DNA of 38,813 nt, taken from the NCBI GenBank assembly GCA_024638645.1, contig JAHEJX010000004.1:40516-79328 (forward strand), given 5' to 3'. This document shows, in pieces, positions 28,630 through 36,736 of the stretch. A program made the position numbers and the translations under genes. Positions within the stretch are counted from its first letter, which is position 1; each line of letters opens with the position of its first letter. This DNA is from Actinomycetes bacterium (GTDB lineage Bacteria > Actinomycetota > Acidimicrobiia > Spongiisociales > UBA5794). The notes below the pieces were generated by a model, which had not been told where the DNA came from, did no database searches, and saw only the letters and a list, made by a program, of their open reading frames with translations.

Positions 28630-30138
28630 ATGGCAACCAACATCCGCAATTGGGAGCAACGCGTCGATTGGACGCTGTCTGCAATCCTGTGGATCGGCTT
28701 CGCTCTCAGCCTCTTCCTCACTGGGCTCGGCGATGGGCCCACGGCGGGTTTCGGCATTGCCGGGCTCTTCACTGCTGCGTATGTGGTGACCATGCAGGTG
28801 TTTCCTCGCCGGCTGCGCAACACGCGCCAGGTCGGCGAGCTCCTCGCAATCGTCGGCGTGATCATCTCGCTCGTGGCGATCGCCATCACCGGTGGCGCCG
28901 ACTCGGGATACGTCATATTCATGATTGCTCCCACGTTTTTCGCAGGGGCGTTCCTCGGCGTCCGCATCGGAATCGAAACCGCACTGCTTGCGTCTGTCGG
29001 CTACGTGGTGGTGATCGCCGCGTTGGCGCAACCGATAGTCGACGGCAATGTCGTTGAGTCGATTGCACTGTTCGTCCTCATCGCGCTGACCATGTCGCAG
29101 ATGCGCCGCATCCTCGTTGAGGAACGGCTTCGCTCCGACGAAATAGCGGCGGCCACGGAGCTGCGTATCAACCGCTTGGAGACTGCGCACGACCTTTTGG
29201 AGACCCTGTCCGATCTAGCGGGGGCGACCGAGCTGAACCCGATGATGGTGGGCGAAGCGGCCCTGCGCGACCTGGCGGCCCGGGTACCCTTCCACTCCGG
29301 CCAGGTGTTGGTAGTCGACGATGGCGGTAAGTCCGTCGTCGTCGCAACCCGCGGTGAGCCGGGGGCAACCGGGGCAACGGAGTATCCGATCAGGCTCGCC
29401 AGGCGTCAGGTGGGCCGATTGCGGCTATGGCCAAATGAGGAGTCCAGGCTCGATGACTGGCAGGAGTCCATCGAGTTCGCTCTTCAGCCGGTGGCGATTG
29501 CATTTGAGAATTCGAGGCTGCTCCAGCAGATTGCACATCGTGCCGTCGCCGGAGAGAGAACGCGCATCGCCCGCGAACTGCACGATGACATCGGGCCCTC
29601 CCTCGCCTCCCTTGGTCTCTCCATCGACATGGCGATTCACCAGTACGACGTCGGCCCCGAGCTCGGCCGACATCTCGAAGCGACTAGGCGCCATATCACG
29701 AGCCTCACAGACACGGTACGAACTGCAGCGGCCAACCTGCGCCAGAACGAGACAGAAAGCGTGGTGGAGAAAGTCCACGAGCTGGCCGCTGATGTGACTG
29801 CGGAAGGGCCGTCTGTTGCGATTGCCATCGACGAACGCCGCCCGCCGATGGGAACCAAGGCGGAGGAAGTCAACGCAATCATCGTCGAGGCGTTTCGGAA
29901 CTCGGTCGCTCACTCCGCGGCGAGTACGATCCGCATCACCGGATTTGTCGATCGCGAGCGCGGCCGCATCGTCATTGCCGATGACGGGACGGGGTTCGAT
30001 CCCGGCATCCGCCCCAGGGGCCATTTTGGATTGGTAGGCATGAAGGAACGTGCAGCAAACATCGAAGCCGACCTCGAGATCACATCTCGGGCAGGTGGCG
30101 GCACAGTGGTGACACTCGAATGGGGTGATGTGCGATGA
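28630..30138 (+). CDS. Membrane sensor histidine kinase, NarL/HisKA_3 type
   Basis: Sensor of a two-component system, 502 residues. Five to six hydrophobic segments fill residues 15-155 with no large external domain, so the signal may be sensed in or near the membrane. A linker helix (about 160-195) leads to a GAF-like region (about 200-295), then the HisKA_3 dimerisation helix with His318 in RIARELHDDIGPSLASL. The ATPase domain has an N box (EAFRNSVAH, 420-428), G1 (DDGTGFDPG, 451-459) and G2 (GHFGLVGMKER, 464-474). It overlaps its response regulator by 4 bases (ATGA). Its closeness to the pilin gene suggests a role in surface attachment, which is inference. Confidence 0.92.
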   Translation: MATNIRNWEQRVDWTLSAILWIGFALSLFLTGLGDGPTAGFGIAGLFTAAYVVTMQVFPRRLRNTRQVGELLAIVGVIISLVAIAITGGADSGYVIFMIAPTFFAGAFLGVRIGIETALLASVGYVVVIAALAQPIVDGNVVESIALFVLIALTMSQMRRILVEERLRSDEIAAATELRINRLETAHDLLETLSDLAGATELNPMMVGEAALRDLAARVPFHSGQVLVVDDGGKSVVVATRGEPGATGATEYPIRLARRQVGRLRLWPNEESRLDDWQESIEFALQPVAIAFENSRLLQQIAHRAVAGERTRIARELHDDIGPSLASLGLSIDMAIHQYDVGPELGRHLEATRRHITSLTDTVRTAAANLRQNETESVVEKVHELAADVTAEGPSVAIAIDERRPPMGTKAEEVNAIIVEAFRNSVAHSAASTIRITGFVDRERGRIVIADDGTGFDPGIRPRGHFGLVGMKERAANIEADLEITSRAGGGTVVTLEWGDVR

Positions 30139-30770
30139 GCTTGCGCATAGTCATCGCCGACGACCATCGGCTTCTCCTCGAGGGCCTCGCTCAGGCGCTT
30201 GGTGGCCTGCCGGACATCGAGATCGTGGGTACAGCCGAGGACGGTGATCAACTCGTCGAACTCGTCGCGGAAACGTCACCTGACGTGATCTTGGTCGACA
30301 TTGAGATGCCCCGTACCACCGGAATCGCAGCCCTCGGCCGGATGGAAGACGGCCCGCCGGCCATCGTGGTCACAATGCACGCTGACGAAGAGCACAAAGC
30401 GCGGGCTCAAGCTGTCGGCGCGGTTGGCTTCATGTCGAAAGCGGCTCCGCTGCCATCTTTGGCGGCTGCGATTCGCGCAGCAGCAGCCGGCGAATCACTC
30501 ATGGGCGATGACGTCGAGTCCATTCTCGACGATCATCGAGAGCCTGTGCTTGGTGAGGGCGCTGCTGCGCTTACCGCAAGAGAAAAGGAGCTGCTCGCCA
30601 TGCTGGCTTCGGGCGTGTCGAGCACCGAGCACCTGGCCGACCAGCTGTTCATCAGCCAGAAGACTGTCAAGAACCACCTCGCATCGATATACGACAAACT
30701 GGGCATTGCCGACAGAGCCCAGGCTGCCGTCGAGGCCATCCGCCTCGGATTGCACCGTTCGAACGACTGA
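30135..30770 (+). CDS. Response regulator, NarL/LuxR family
   Basis: DNA-binding partner of the upstream kinase, 211 residues. The receiver has the acidic pair Asp9-Asp10, phosphoacceptor Asp55 (ILVDIEMP), Thr79 (VVTMHAD) and the conserved Lys of FMSKAAPL. After a linker, the LuxR-type HTH starts at about residue 146 (LTAREKELLAMLASG) and its recognition helix is near TVKNHLASIYDKL. All phosphorylation residues are intact. A 7-bp hairpin follows two bases after the stop (30773-30789). Target genes may include the pilin gene 163 bases downstream. Confidence 0.94.
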   Translation: MSLRIVIADDHRLLLEGLAQALGGLPDIEIVGTAEDGDQLVELVAETSPDVILVDIEMPRTTGIAALGRMEDGPPAIVVTMHADEEHKARAQAVGAVGFMSKAAPLPSLAAAIRAAAAGESLMGDDVESILDDHREPVLGEGAAALTAREKELLAMLASGVSSTEHLADQLFISQKTVKNHLASIYDKLGIADRAQAAVEAIRLGLHRSND

Positions 30771-30772
30771 GC

Positions 30773-30844
30773 GCCTGCAGATTGCAGGCCTGGAGCGTCG
30801 AGACGGCGTCAGGCGAAATGTGGCGAGAGAACCACGCTCCGTGG
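30773..30844 (+). promoter_or_regulatory. Inverted repeats in the leader region of the Flp pilin gene
   Basis: Three nested elements lie between the response regulator and the pilin gene: GCCTGCA-GAT-TGCAGGC (30773-30789, possible weak terminator), GTGG-N8-CCAC (30820-30835), and CCACG-CTC-CGTGG (30832-30844). The last two use the same CCAC and cannot form together. They may be binding sites for the adjacent NarL-type regulator or an RNA switch; neither is proven. Confidence 0.35.
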
Positions 30845-30933
30845 CAAATAGGTCGCTCGCCCCATAGCCAGAAGTGGGTCTGTCCGGTAAATTTGCTACT
30901 GGATCACCCTGCCCATATAGGAGGTAAGCAGAA

Positions 30934-31107
30934 ATGCTTCGCATGTGGACGGCTCTCCAGAGCCGCTTCGTAGCCGATGAAGAAGGCGCCAGCCTTGTTG
31001 AGTACGCACTGCTGGTCGCACTGATCGCTGTTGTTGCGTTGATCGCTATCCGTTTCCTCGGTGAGACGATCTCGGACGAGTTCAACTCGGTCGGCAACCA
31101 GCTCTAA
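30934..31107 (+). CDS. flp: Flp-type (type IVc) pilin, 57 residues
   Basis: Major subunit of a Tad pilus. A basic/polar leader ends in EEG, then the mature protein starts ASLVEYALLVALIAVVALIAI: prepilin cleavage after Gly18, Glu at +5 and the adjacent Tyr that mark Flp pilins. The single helix forms the fibre core; a short polar tail (about 16 residues) follows. AGGAGGT lies 8 bases before the ATG, the best ribosome site in the window, and a textbook terminator follows, both consistent with high expression. The pilin stands alone on the plus strand, while the secretion machinery is encoded on the opposite strand from 38.8 to 33.4 kb. No prepilin peptidase is in the window. Confidence 0.9.
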   Translation: MLRMWTALQSRFVADEEGASLVEYALLVALIAVVALIAIRFLGETISDEFNSVGNQL

Positions 31108-31129
31108 ATAGAGCTCGGCTAAGAAAACT

Positions 31130-31162
31130 GAGAGGCGCCCCTTCGGGGGCGCCTCTCTTTTT
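31130..31162 (+). terminator. Rho-independent terminator of the Flp pilin gene
   Basis: A 12-bp perfect stem (GAGAGGCGCCCC and complement) closes a TTCG tetraloop and is followed by five T residues, 22 bases after the TAA. Confidence 0.95.
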
Positions 31163-31203
31163 GTGATTTGCCCCTTCGATGAGCTGCACAGCCGCGTTCT
31201 CCC

Positions 31204-31268
31204 GTGACCTATTTCGGGCGGGTCACCGAAAGACTCTCGTCCGGCTCGTGCCGAGCCTCCGTATACGG
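31204..31268 (+). promoter_or_regulatory. Inverted repeats upstream of the fasciclin-domain gene
   Basis: GTGACC...GGTCAC (31204-31226), GGCTCG-TGC-CGAGCC (31243-31257) and the perfect palindrome CCGTATACGG (31259-31268) follow each other before the AGGAG ribosome site. They may be operator sites or a structured leader; I cannot match them to a known riboswitch. Confidence 0.3.
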
Positions 31269-31301
31269 ATCAAGGACATTGGGCGAAATAGGAGAAGACC
31301 C

Positions 31302-31928
31302 ATGCGAAGGACGATTACAACATTCCTCGGAATGGCCCTGCTGGTCAGCGCGCTGGCTGCGCCGGCTGCTGCCGCACCCGAGACTGCCGAAGACGGACAT
31401 CTCGGCAACATCGTTGAGGAGCTCCTCGAGCTCAATGCGGAGACGAGCCGATACGACATCCTCATCGAGGCTGTTCTGTTCGCAGCCGACAACGGCGTCG
31501 ACCTACTTACGCCTCTTTCCACAGTCGACGGCCTCACGCTGTTTGCACCAACCGATTACGCATTTGTGAAGCTTGCCAGGGAGCTCACCGGCGACAACAC
31601 GATCAAGCAGGACACTGCATTCGGCGTCATCGCCGGAATACTCGTTCAGGCAGGCGGCGGTCTTGATGGTGCCGTGGAGCTGCTGGTCGACACGCTCACC
31701 TATCACGTGGCTCCGGTCTACATCAACACCCGGGACCGCAACAAGGGACCCGGCGAGTGGGAGATGCTCAACGGTGACACCCTCTACGTTCGGGGCTTCA
31801 TGGTCGCCGACACCGCCCACCGCACTGGCAAGATCTTCAAGGGTCGCACCGAGAATGCCAGCAACGGCCGCATCTACACGATGAACATCGTGGTACTTCC
31901 CAACAGCCTCACCGGAGGTACCAGCTGA
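31302..31928 (+). CDS. Secreted fasciclin (FAS1) domain protein
   Basis: Protein of 208 residues from the ATG at 31302 with AGGAG about 8 bases upstream. A signal peptide (basic start, hydrophobic core, AAAAPE cleavage near 24-25) is followed by one FAS1 domain: YDILIEAVLFA, the H1 motif LTLFAPTDYAFVKLA near 80-95 and the H2 motif LTYHVAP near 138. FAS1 domains commonly mediate adhesion to surfaces, matrix or other cells. There is no anchor or lipobox, so the protein is probably released or bound to other surface structures. Between the pilin gene and the end of the tad operon, it may contribute to adhesion together with the pilus (inference). Confidence 0.9.
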   Translation: MRRTITTFLGMALLVSALAAPAAAAPETAEDGHLGNIVEELLELNAETSRYDILIEAVLFAADNGVDLLTPLSTVDGLTLFAPTDYAFVKLARELTGDNTIKQDTAFGVIAGILVQAGGGLDGAVELLVDTLTYHVAPVYINTRDRNKGPGEWEMLNGDTLYVRGFMVADTAHRTGKIFKGRTENASNGRIYTMNIVVLPNSLTGGTS

Positions 31929-31951
31929 AGCAGCTGTAACTGCAACAACCA

Positions 31952-31980
31952 GAAGGGCCCCCGTCAGTCGGGGGCCCTTC
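31952..31980. terminator. Hairpin terminator between the convergent fasciclin and membrane-protein genes
   Basis: A perfect 12-bp stem (GAAGGGCCCCCG, loop TCAGT, complement) 23 bases after the fasciclin TGA and 23 bases after the stop of the opposing gene. It is followed by GTCGTT on the plus strand and TTGTTGCAG-like sequence on the minus strand, so it may serve both directions. Confidence 0.75.
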
Positions 31981-32003
31981 GTCGTTGATGGCCGACTGCG
32001 CAG

Positions 32004-33350
32004 CTAAGGAGAAGATGCGACGACGAAGAAGTCGTCGCGATACTCCTCCACCCAACCCGCACCTGCCAGCGACTCGACGAGCGGCCAGTCGGGGTCGAGT
32101 AGAGCTTGGGAGATATCCAGTTCTGAGAAGAGCTCCTCCCATCCCTTTCCATCTGCCACGTCCAAATACCGTCGGAAACCCTCGATACCGAACAGTTCCG
32201 CACGGTCGTCGACGAGGATCGGGCGCTCCGGCCATTGCGCATATATGAGATAGCCGCCCGGCGCGATGCCGTGGAATATCCGACCCGGTTCCAATGCCTC
32301 GAGCGCCTCCGGTGCCGGGAAGGCAGACTCAGCCAGCCTGATCGGCCGTGCCAGGCCCACCAGGCCGGCAACGAGAATCACAGCGGCAAACCCGGCCACG
32401 ATCGGCAGCGGGTCGGCGCGGCGGGCTTCTTCTCGGTCTGGGGTGAGACCTTCGGCGACGTACGGGAGGACAACGATCATTGCCGGATACAGGTTGCGCA
32501 CCGCCAGCATGCCGAAGAACAGGAAGGGCAGGATCACGACAAGTGACCGCTGTTCTATCCGCCCGCGAACTGCGGCGACGACCGTGCCCAGGATCAGCAG
32601 ACCGTATGGCAGCATGAACGGATTCGAGTAGTTGGGCGGTTTCCATTCTTGGATGATTTCGAGAGCCTCCCGGTTGCCCAGAAATGCGCCGAGTACTTGC
32701 CAGATGCCGAGTCCGTGTGCGGTCAGCGTCGCCAGGATCACTGAGATGAGGGCTAGTTCTACGTGACGGCGCGACCGGCGGCGGAAGGCCTCCAGGACGA
32801 TCAGCCCGATGCCAACGATGAACGAACCGTGCAGAGCCGCCCACAGCCAGATCAGGCCCGGGATCAAATAGTCGACCCGGTCGCTGAGCAACGCGGCAGC
32901 AAGTGCAGCGAGCAACACGTAGCTGATAACCACGGGACGAGCCGCGGTGAACGGACTGGCCTGCCACACCAACACCAGGCCGGCTACTGCAGTCACCGCC
33001 AGATGAGCAGTCCGACGGTAGATAGTGGCGAGCACAAGCGAAACCGCAAGGGCCGCCATTGCAAACATGTAATACGGGAGCCAGTCCACACCGCCGCTCG
33101 AACGCTCCAAGAAGCCGTAGCCAATGTCGGCCAACCAGCTCTGCGTCCGCCAGGCTTCGCCGGCGAACTCGATCGTGAATGGATCTGCAGTCAACACCCG
33201 GCCGGCGTCAATCTGTTCCGTGCCCGCTCGCACATGCCACAGGAACGAATTGTCGCGAAATGGACGGGTGACAGCCCAACCAAGCCCCGCGATGGGGACG
33301 ATCAGAAACAGATGCCTGATCGAAAAGCGCATCCGAGTGAGCGCAGCCAC
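32004..33350 (-). CDS. Large GT-C-like integral membrane protein
   Basis: Protein of 448 residues with about ten hydrophobic segments and a soluble C-terminal domain. The first external loop carries DNSFLWHVRAGTEQIDAG then ADPFTIEF, similar to the DxWWHLxTG...DPFS pattern of uncharacterised membrane proteins related to GT-C glycosyltransferases. The C-terminal part has GRIFHGIAPGGYLIYAQWPERPILVDDRAELFG, also typical of that group. Substrate and activity are not established. The GTG at 33350 is 21 bases after tadC, so it is the last gene of the tad operon; decorating pili or surface proteins with sugar is a plausible job but inference. Confidence 0.7.
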   Translation of the reverse strand: MAALTRMRFSIRHLFLIVPIAGLGWAVTRPFRDNSFLWHVRAGTEQIDAGRVLTADPFTIEFAGEAWRTQSWLADIGYGFLERSSGGVDWLPYYMFAMAALAVSLVLATIYRRTAHLAVTAVAGLVLVWQASPFTAARPVVISYVLLAALAAALLSDRVDYLIPGLIWLWAALHGSFIVGIGLIVLEAFRRRSRRHVELALISVILATLTAHGLGIWQVLGAFLGNREALEIIQEWKPPNYSNPFMLPYGLLILGTVVAAVRGRIEQRSLVVILPFLFFGMLAVRNLYPAMIVVLPYVAEGLTPDREEARRADPLPIVAGFAAVILVAGLVGLARPIRLAESAFPAPEALEALEPGRIFHGIAPGGYLIYAQWPERPILVDDRAELFGIEGFRRYLDVADGKGWEELFSELDISQALLDPDWPLVESLAGAGWVEEYRDDFFVVASSP

Positions 33351-33371
33351 AGGCTCGGCCCCTTGGACCGG

Positions 33372-34277
33372 CTAGAGGTTGGAGAGGCTGTCGACGATCT
33401 GCATCGCAGCCGGCGCCAGCAGCACTACGAAGATGCCCGGGAAGATACAAAGCACCAATGGAAAGACCATCTTCACCGGCGCAGCAAATGCCCGCTCCTG
33501 GATCTTCTGACGCCGCCTCACACGAATCTCGTCAGCCTGCACCCGCAGCATCCGCGAGATCGAGACACCGAACTGGTCGGCCTGGTTGATCGACAGAATG
33601 AACGAGTTCAGCTCGTCGACGTCGGTGCGCTCCGCGAGAGCCTTCATGGCCTCCGACCGGCTGACACCTACGCGAGTCTCTTGCAGCATGCGCGAGAACT
33701 CGTTGCTGAGCTCGCCCGGCACGTTCTGCACAACTCGACCAAGTGCTGCTTCGAAACCGAGACCCGCTTCGACTGAAATCACGAGCAGGTCGATAACGTC
33801 GGGCAACTCCTTTGCCATGACTTCTTTGCGCTCATCGAGGCGCCTAGTGAGCATCGACTCCGGTCCGAGGACACCGCCGGCGGCGAAGAGCAAGAAGACA
33901 ATCACCTTCTGCCCCTCGGGGATCAGTGGATTGATGAGGATCCACAGCAGCATCAGGCCAACCACGGCAACAACCCGGATGGCCGCCCACGAGTTGGCGT
34001 CGATGCGTGGATACCAGCCGGCGATGGCCAAGCGCTTTTCCGCGCGCTGCGCCCATCCCATTGGGGTGAAGCGCATCAGGAGGTTGCCGACCTTGCTGGC
34101 GAGCGGGGCGACGGCACGCTCATTGAAGTTCGTCTCGAGCAGCTCCTCACGGCTCTGCAACGAGGCGAGCCTCGATCCGGAGCGTTCTCCGGAACGCACT
34201 ACGCCGAGCCCGACATAGATGGCCAGAGCCATCACAGATACGCCGACAGCGGCTACGGCAAAAAGCAAAGAGTCCAT
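33372..34277 (-). CDS. tadC: Tad pilus inner-membrane platform protein TadC
   Basis: Type II secretion F-domain protein of 301 residues that, with TadB, forms the membrane base on which pilin is assembled. There are an N-terminal helix, a helix pair near 100-135 and two C-terminal helices; the T2SSF domain spans about 140-270 (ELPDVIDLLVISVEAGLGFEAAL, TDVDELNSFILSINQADQFG). The ATG at 34277 shares a base with the tadB stop (TAATG), giving strict coupling. The longer upstream reading in this frame overlaps tadB and is rejected. Confidence 0.92.
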   Translation of the reverse strand: MDSLLFAVAAVGVSVMALAIYVGLGVVRSGERSGSRLASLQSREELLETNFNERAVAPLASKVGNLLMRFTPMGWAQRAEKRLAIAGWYPRIDANSWAAIRVVAVVGLMLLWILINPLIPEGQKVIVFLLFAAGGVLGPESMLTRRLDERKEVMAKELPDVIDLLVISVEAGLGFEAALGRVVQNVPGELSNEFSRMLQETRVGVSRSEAMKALAERTDVDELNSFILSINQADQFGVSISRMLRVQADEIRVRRRQKIQERAFAAPVKMVFPLVLCIFPGIFVVLLAPAAMQIVDSLSNL

Positions 34278-35329
34278 TAGACGTCCACCGATACGATCTT
34301 GCGGAGCCAAGCCAGGCCAATGGCCAAGCCGACACCGGCACCGACGAGCGCCAGGATGCCGACGAACGTCGTCAGCAAGGGCTCGAGATATTCACGGTTT
34401 GTGAAATAGAGAAACACGAACAAGAAGATTGGAAGTGCGCCGAGGACGATTGCCGAGATGCGTCCCTCAGCAGTGAGAGCCCTCATCTCACGGCGCAACC
34501 GGTTGCGCTCGACCATGGTTTCGGCCGCGGTCTGCAATACCTCGGCCAAGTTTCCGCCGACCTCGCGCTGGATGTTGATCGCAAGCACGGCCCAGTCGAA
34601 GTCTTTCGATTCCATCCGGCTGGCCACGTCTGCGAGAGAATCTACCGGCGACCGGCCGAGGCGGGTCTCCGTGATGGCACGCTGGAACTCGCGGCCGGTC
34701 GGATCGTGCGCTTCGGATCCGACTGCCTCGACGGCCTGCAGAAGTGAATATCCGGCGCGAAGTGAGGTCGAAATCAGGTTGAGGGTATCGGGCAACTGAT
34801 CCGCAAACCGAGCGCGCTCTCGAGAGGCGATAGCTTGCACTGCACCGCCGGCGAGCGCCAGCGCCACTACGGCAATAATGAGCGCCGTGATCGGGTTGCC
34901 TGTCACTAGTAGGACAACGGCACCAAGTGCGATTGCGATGCCGATGGCAATCGTGATCGCTTCTCCGGGACGGAGCGGAACGTTGGCCTGCTCGAGCGCA
35001 GTCTCGATCATCGAAAAGACGCCGCGATCGTGGGCGACAGACTCCGCCTGGCGGGCGAAGCGCCGCAGCAGCGGCAACTTGCCGAAGAACCCGAGGTCCT
35101 CCGTGGTGTCTGCGTAGACGCCGAGGCGACCGCTCAGGTCACGCTCCAGGCCCCGATTGGGCCCAAACAGGATCGCAACGAACAAACCGAGGGCGAGTCC
35201 ACCGGCAATGGACCCGATGAGCACCAGGGTGCCACCATCGCCTCCGCCGAAGCTCTGAGCCATGGCAGGTGAGGCTCCGCCGACAAGCATGCCGACGGCT
35301 CCTGCCAAACCGATGATCATTCGCCGCAT
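34277..35329 (-). CDS. tadB: Tad pilus inner-membrane platform protein TadB
   Basis: Protein of 350 residues with a hydrophobic, signal-like first segment (1-24, ending in PAMAQ), a second helix near 36-55, a cytoplasmic stretch and the T2SSF domain (about 175-300: QLPDTLNLISTSLRAGYSLLQAVEAVG, FDWAVLAINIQREVGGNLAEVL), then two C-terminal helices. It works with TadC as the partner of the TadA ATPase. The ATG follows the tadA stop after 2 bases. Confidence 0.92.
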   Translation of the reverse strand: MRRMIIGLAGAVGMLVGGASPAMAQSFGGGDGGTLVLIGSIAGGLALGLFVAILFGPNRGLERDLSGRLGVYADTTEDLGFFGKLPLLRRFARQAESVAHDRGVFSMIETALEQANVPLRPGEAITIAIGIAIALGAVVLLVTGNPITALIIAVVALALAGGAVQAIASRERARFADQLPDTLNLISTSLRAGYSLLQAVEAVGSEAHDPTGREFQRAITETRLGRSPVDSLADVASRMESKDFDWAVLAINIQREVGGNLAEVLQTAAETMVERNRLRREMRALTAEGRISAIVLGALPIFLFVFLYFTNREYLEPLLTTFVGILALVGAGVGLAIGLAWLRKIVSVDV

Positions 35330-35331
35330 GA

Positions 35332-36681
35332 CTACCGCCCTGAGAACGGTTCGGGAGCGAACAACTCAGCAGGCAGGTGAATGCCGTAGTTCTCGAGGTG
35401 GTCCGAGAAGGAGGGGCGGATTCCGGTCGCCTTGAGGCGTCCCAGGTACTTGCCGTCCTCGTCGATGCCCATGCCGTAGTCGAACAGCATGATGTCCTGC
35501 GTGGTGATGACTTCACCCTCCATGCCGATCACCTCGGTGACGTGGGTCACACGACGGGTACCGTCCCGCAACCTGTGCAAGTGGACAATCACGTCCACCG
35601 CCGATGACACCTGTTCCCGGATGGCTCGTACCGGCAAGTCCATGCCGGCCATGAGAACCATGGTCTCGATACGAGCCAGGGTGTCACGTGGTGAGTTGGA
35701 GTGAAGTGTGGTCAGCGAGCCATCGTGACCGGTGTTCATCGCCTGGAGCATGTCCAAGGCTGAACCGTCACGAATCTCACCGACGACGATGCGGTCGGGA
35801 CGCATACGCAGGGTGTTCTTGACGAGGTCGCGAATCGTGACCTGGCCTTTGCCCTCGAGGTTGGCGGGCCGGGACTCAAGGCTGAGTACGTGGGCCTGGT
35901 TGAGGCGAAGCTCGGCTGCGTCCTCGACGGTAACGATGCGCTCCTTGTCGGGGATGAAGCTCGACAGGACGTTGAGCATCGTCGTCTTACCCGAGCCGGT
36001 ACCGCCGGACACAATCACATTGAGGCGACCTTGCACGCAGCGGCGGAGCAAGCCGGCCACCTGCTGGGACATCGAGCCCATGTTGACGAGGTCGTCTGCT
36101 GTGAACGGGTCGACTGCGAACTTACGAATTGTCAGAAAGGGCCCGCCAATGGCGAGCGGGTGAATCACCGCATTGACACGAGAGCCGTCCGGCAGACGAG
36201 CGTCCACCATTGGGTTGGACTCGTCGATACGACGGCCGACCTGACCCACGATCTTCTCGATGATCCGCTCCAGGTGAGTGGAATCGACAAATCGGGTGTC
36301 GGTCTGCGTGATACGCCCTGCGCGCTCAATCCACACGGAGTGTGGGCCGTTCACCATGACTTCAGTGACGTCTGCGTCTGACAGGAACGGGTCGATGGGG
36401 CCGTATCCGAGAACATCGTCCGCAATCTCTTGAAGCATCTGCAGACGGTCGGCGCGTGACAGCGGAACCGACTCTTCCTGATCTAGTGCCCACTCGAGCA
36501 TCTCCATTACACGGAGCTTCAGCTCGGCGTCCGTCATCTGACGGTCGTAAAGCGTGGGGCCGAGGCCCTCCACGACCTTGTAGTGAAGTTTGCGCCGGAG
36601 ATCCTGGCGCATTTCTTCGCGCTGGCCGTCAGACGTTACGTCTGTGGCTTTCGCAGCTTTTACGCGATCGGCGAGGCTCAT
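35332..36681 (-). CDS. tadA: Tad pilus assembly ATPase TadA/CpaF
   Basis: Cytoplasmic hexameric ATPase of the type II/IV secretion family that powers pilin assembly; 449 residues. The N-terminal domain includes YGPIDPFLSDADVTEVMVNG; the core has Walker A GGTGSGKTT (226-234), the Asp-box region VTVEDAAELRL (about 251-261), Walker B RIVVGEIRD (297-305) and the His box GHDGSLTTLHSNS (318-330). All catalytic elements are intact. The ATG at 36681 has GGGGA about 9 bases upstream. It lies 55 bases after cpaE and 2 bases before tadB. Confidence 0.96.
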   Translation of the reverse strand: MSLADRVKAAKATDVTSDGQREEMRQDLRRKLHYKVVEGLGPTLYDRQMTDAELKLRVMEMLEWALDQEESVPLSRADRLQMLQEIADDVLGYGPIDPFLSDADVTEVMVNGPHSVWIERAGRITQTDTRFVDSTHLERIIEKIVGQVGRRIDESNPMVDARLPDGSRVNAVIHPLAIGGPFLTIRKFAVDPFTADDLVNMGSMSQQVAGLLRRCVQGRLNVIVSGGTGSGKTTMLNVLSSFIPDKERIVTVEDAAELRLNQAHVLSLESRPANLEGKGQVTIRDLVKNTLRMRPDRIVVGEIRDGSALDMLQAMNTGHDGSLTTLHSNSPRDTLARIETMVLMAGMDLPVRAIREQVSSAVDVIVHLHRLRDGTRRVTHVTEVIGMEGEVITTQDIMLFDYGMGIDEDGKYLGRLKATGIRPSFSDHLENYGIHLPAELFAPEPFSGR

Positions 36682-36736
36682 AGTGCCTGTCCCCTATCTT
36701 CCTTTAAGAGCAAATGAACTGATGAGGCGCTGGGCC

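Noticed and set aside
31163..31301. Possible cyclic-di-GMP riboswitch before the fasciclin gene, suggested by GCACAG and CCGAAAG fragments
   Set aside because: The conserved GGGCAAACC, GACGCAAAGCCUCCGG and tetraloop-receptor parts are absent.
32763..33776. Plus-strand open frame (337 codons) opposite the GT-C-like gene and tadC
   Set aside because: Antisense shadow; low-complexity charged composition and no start signal.
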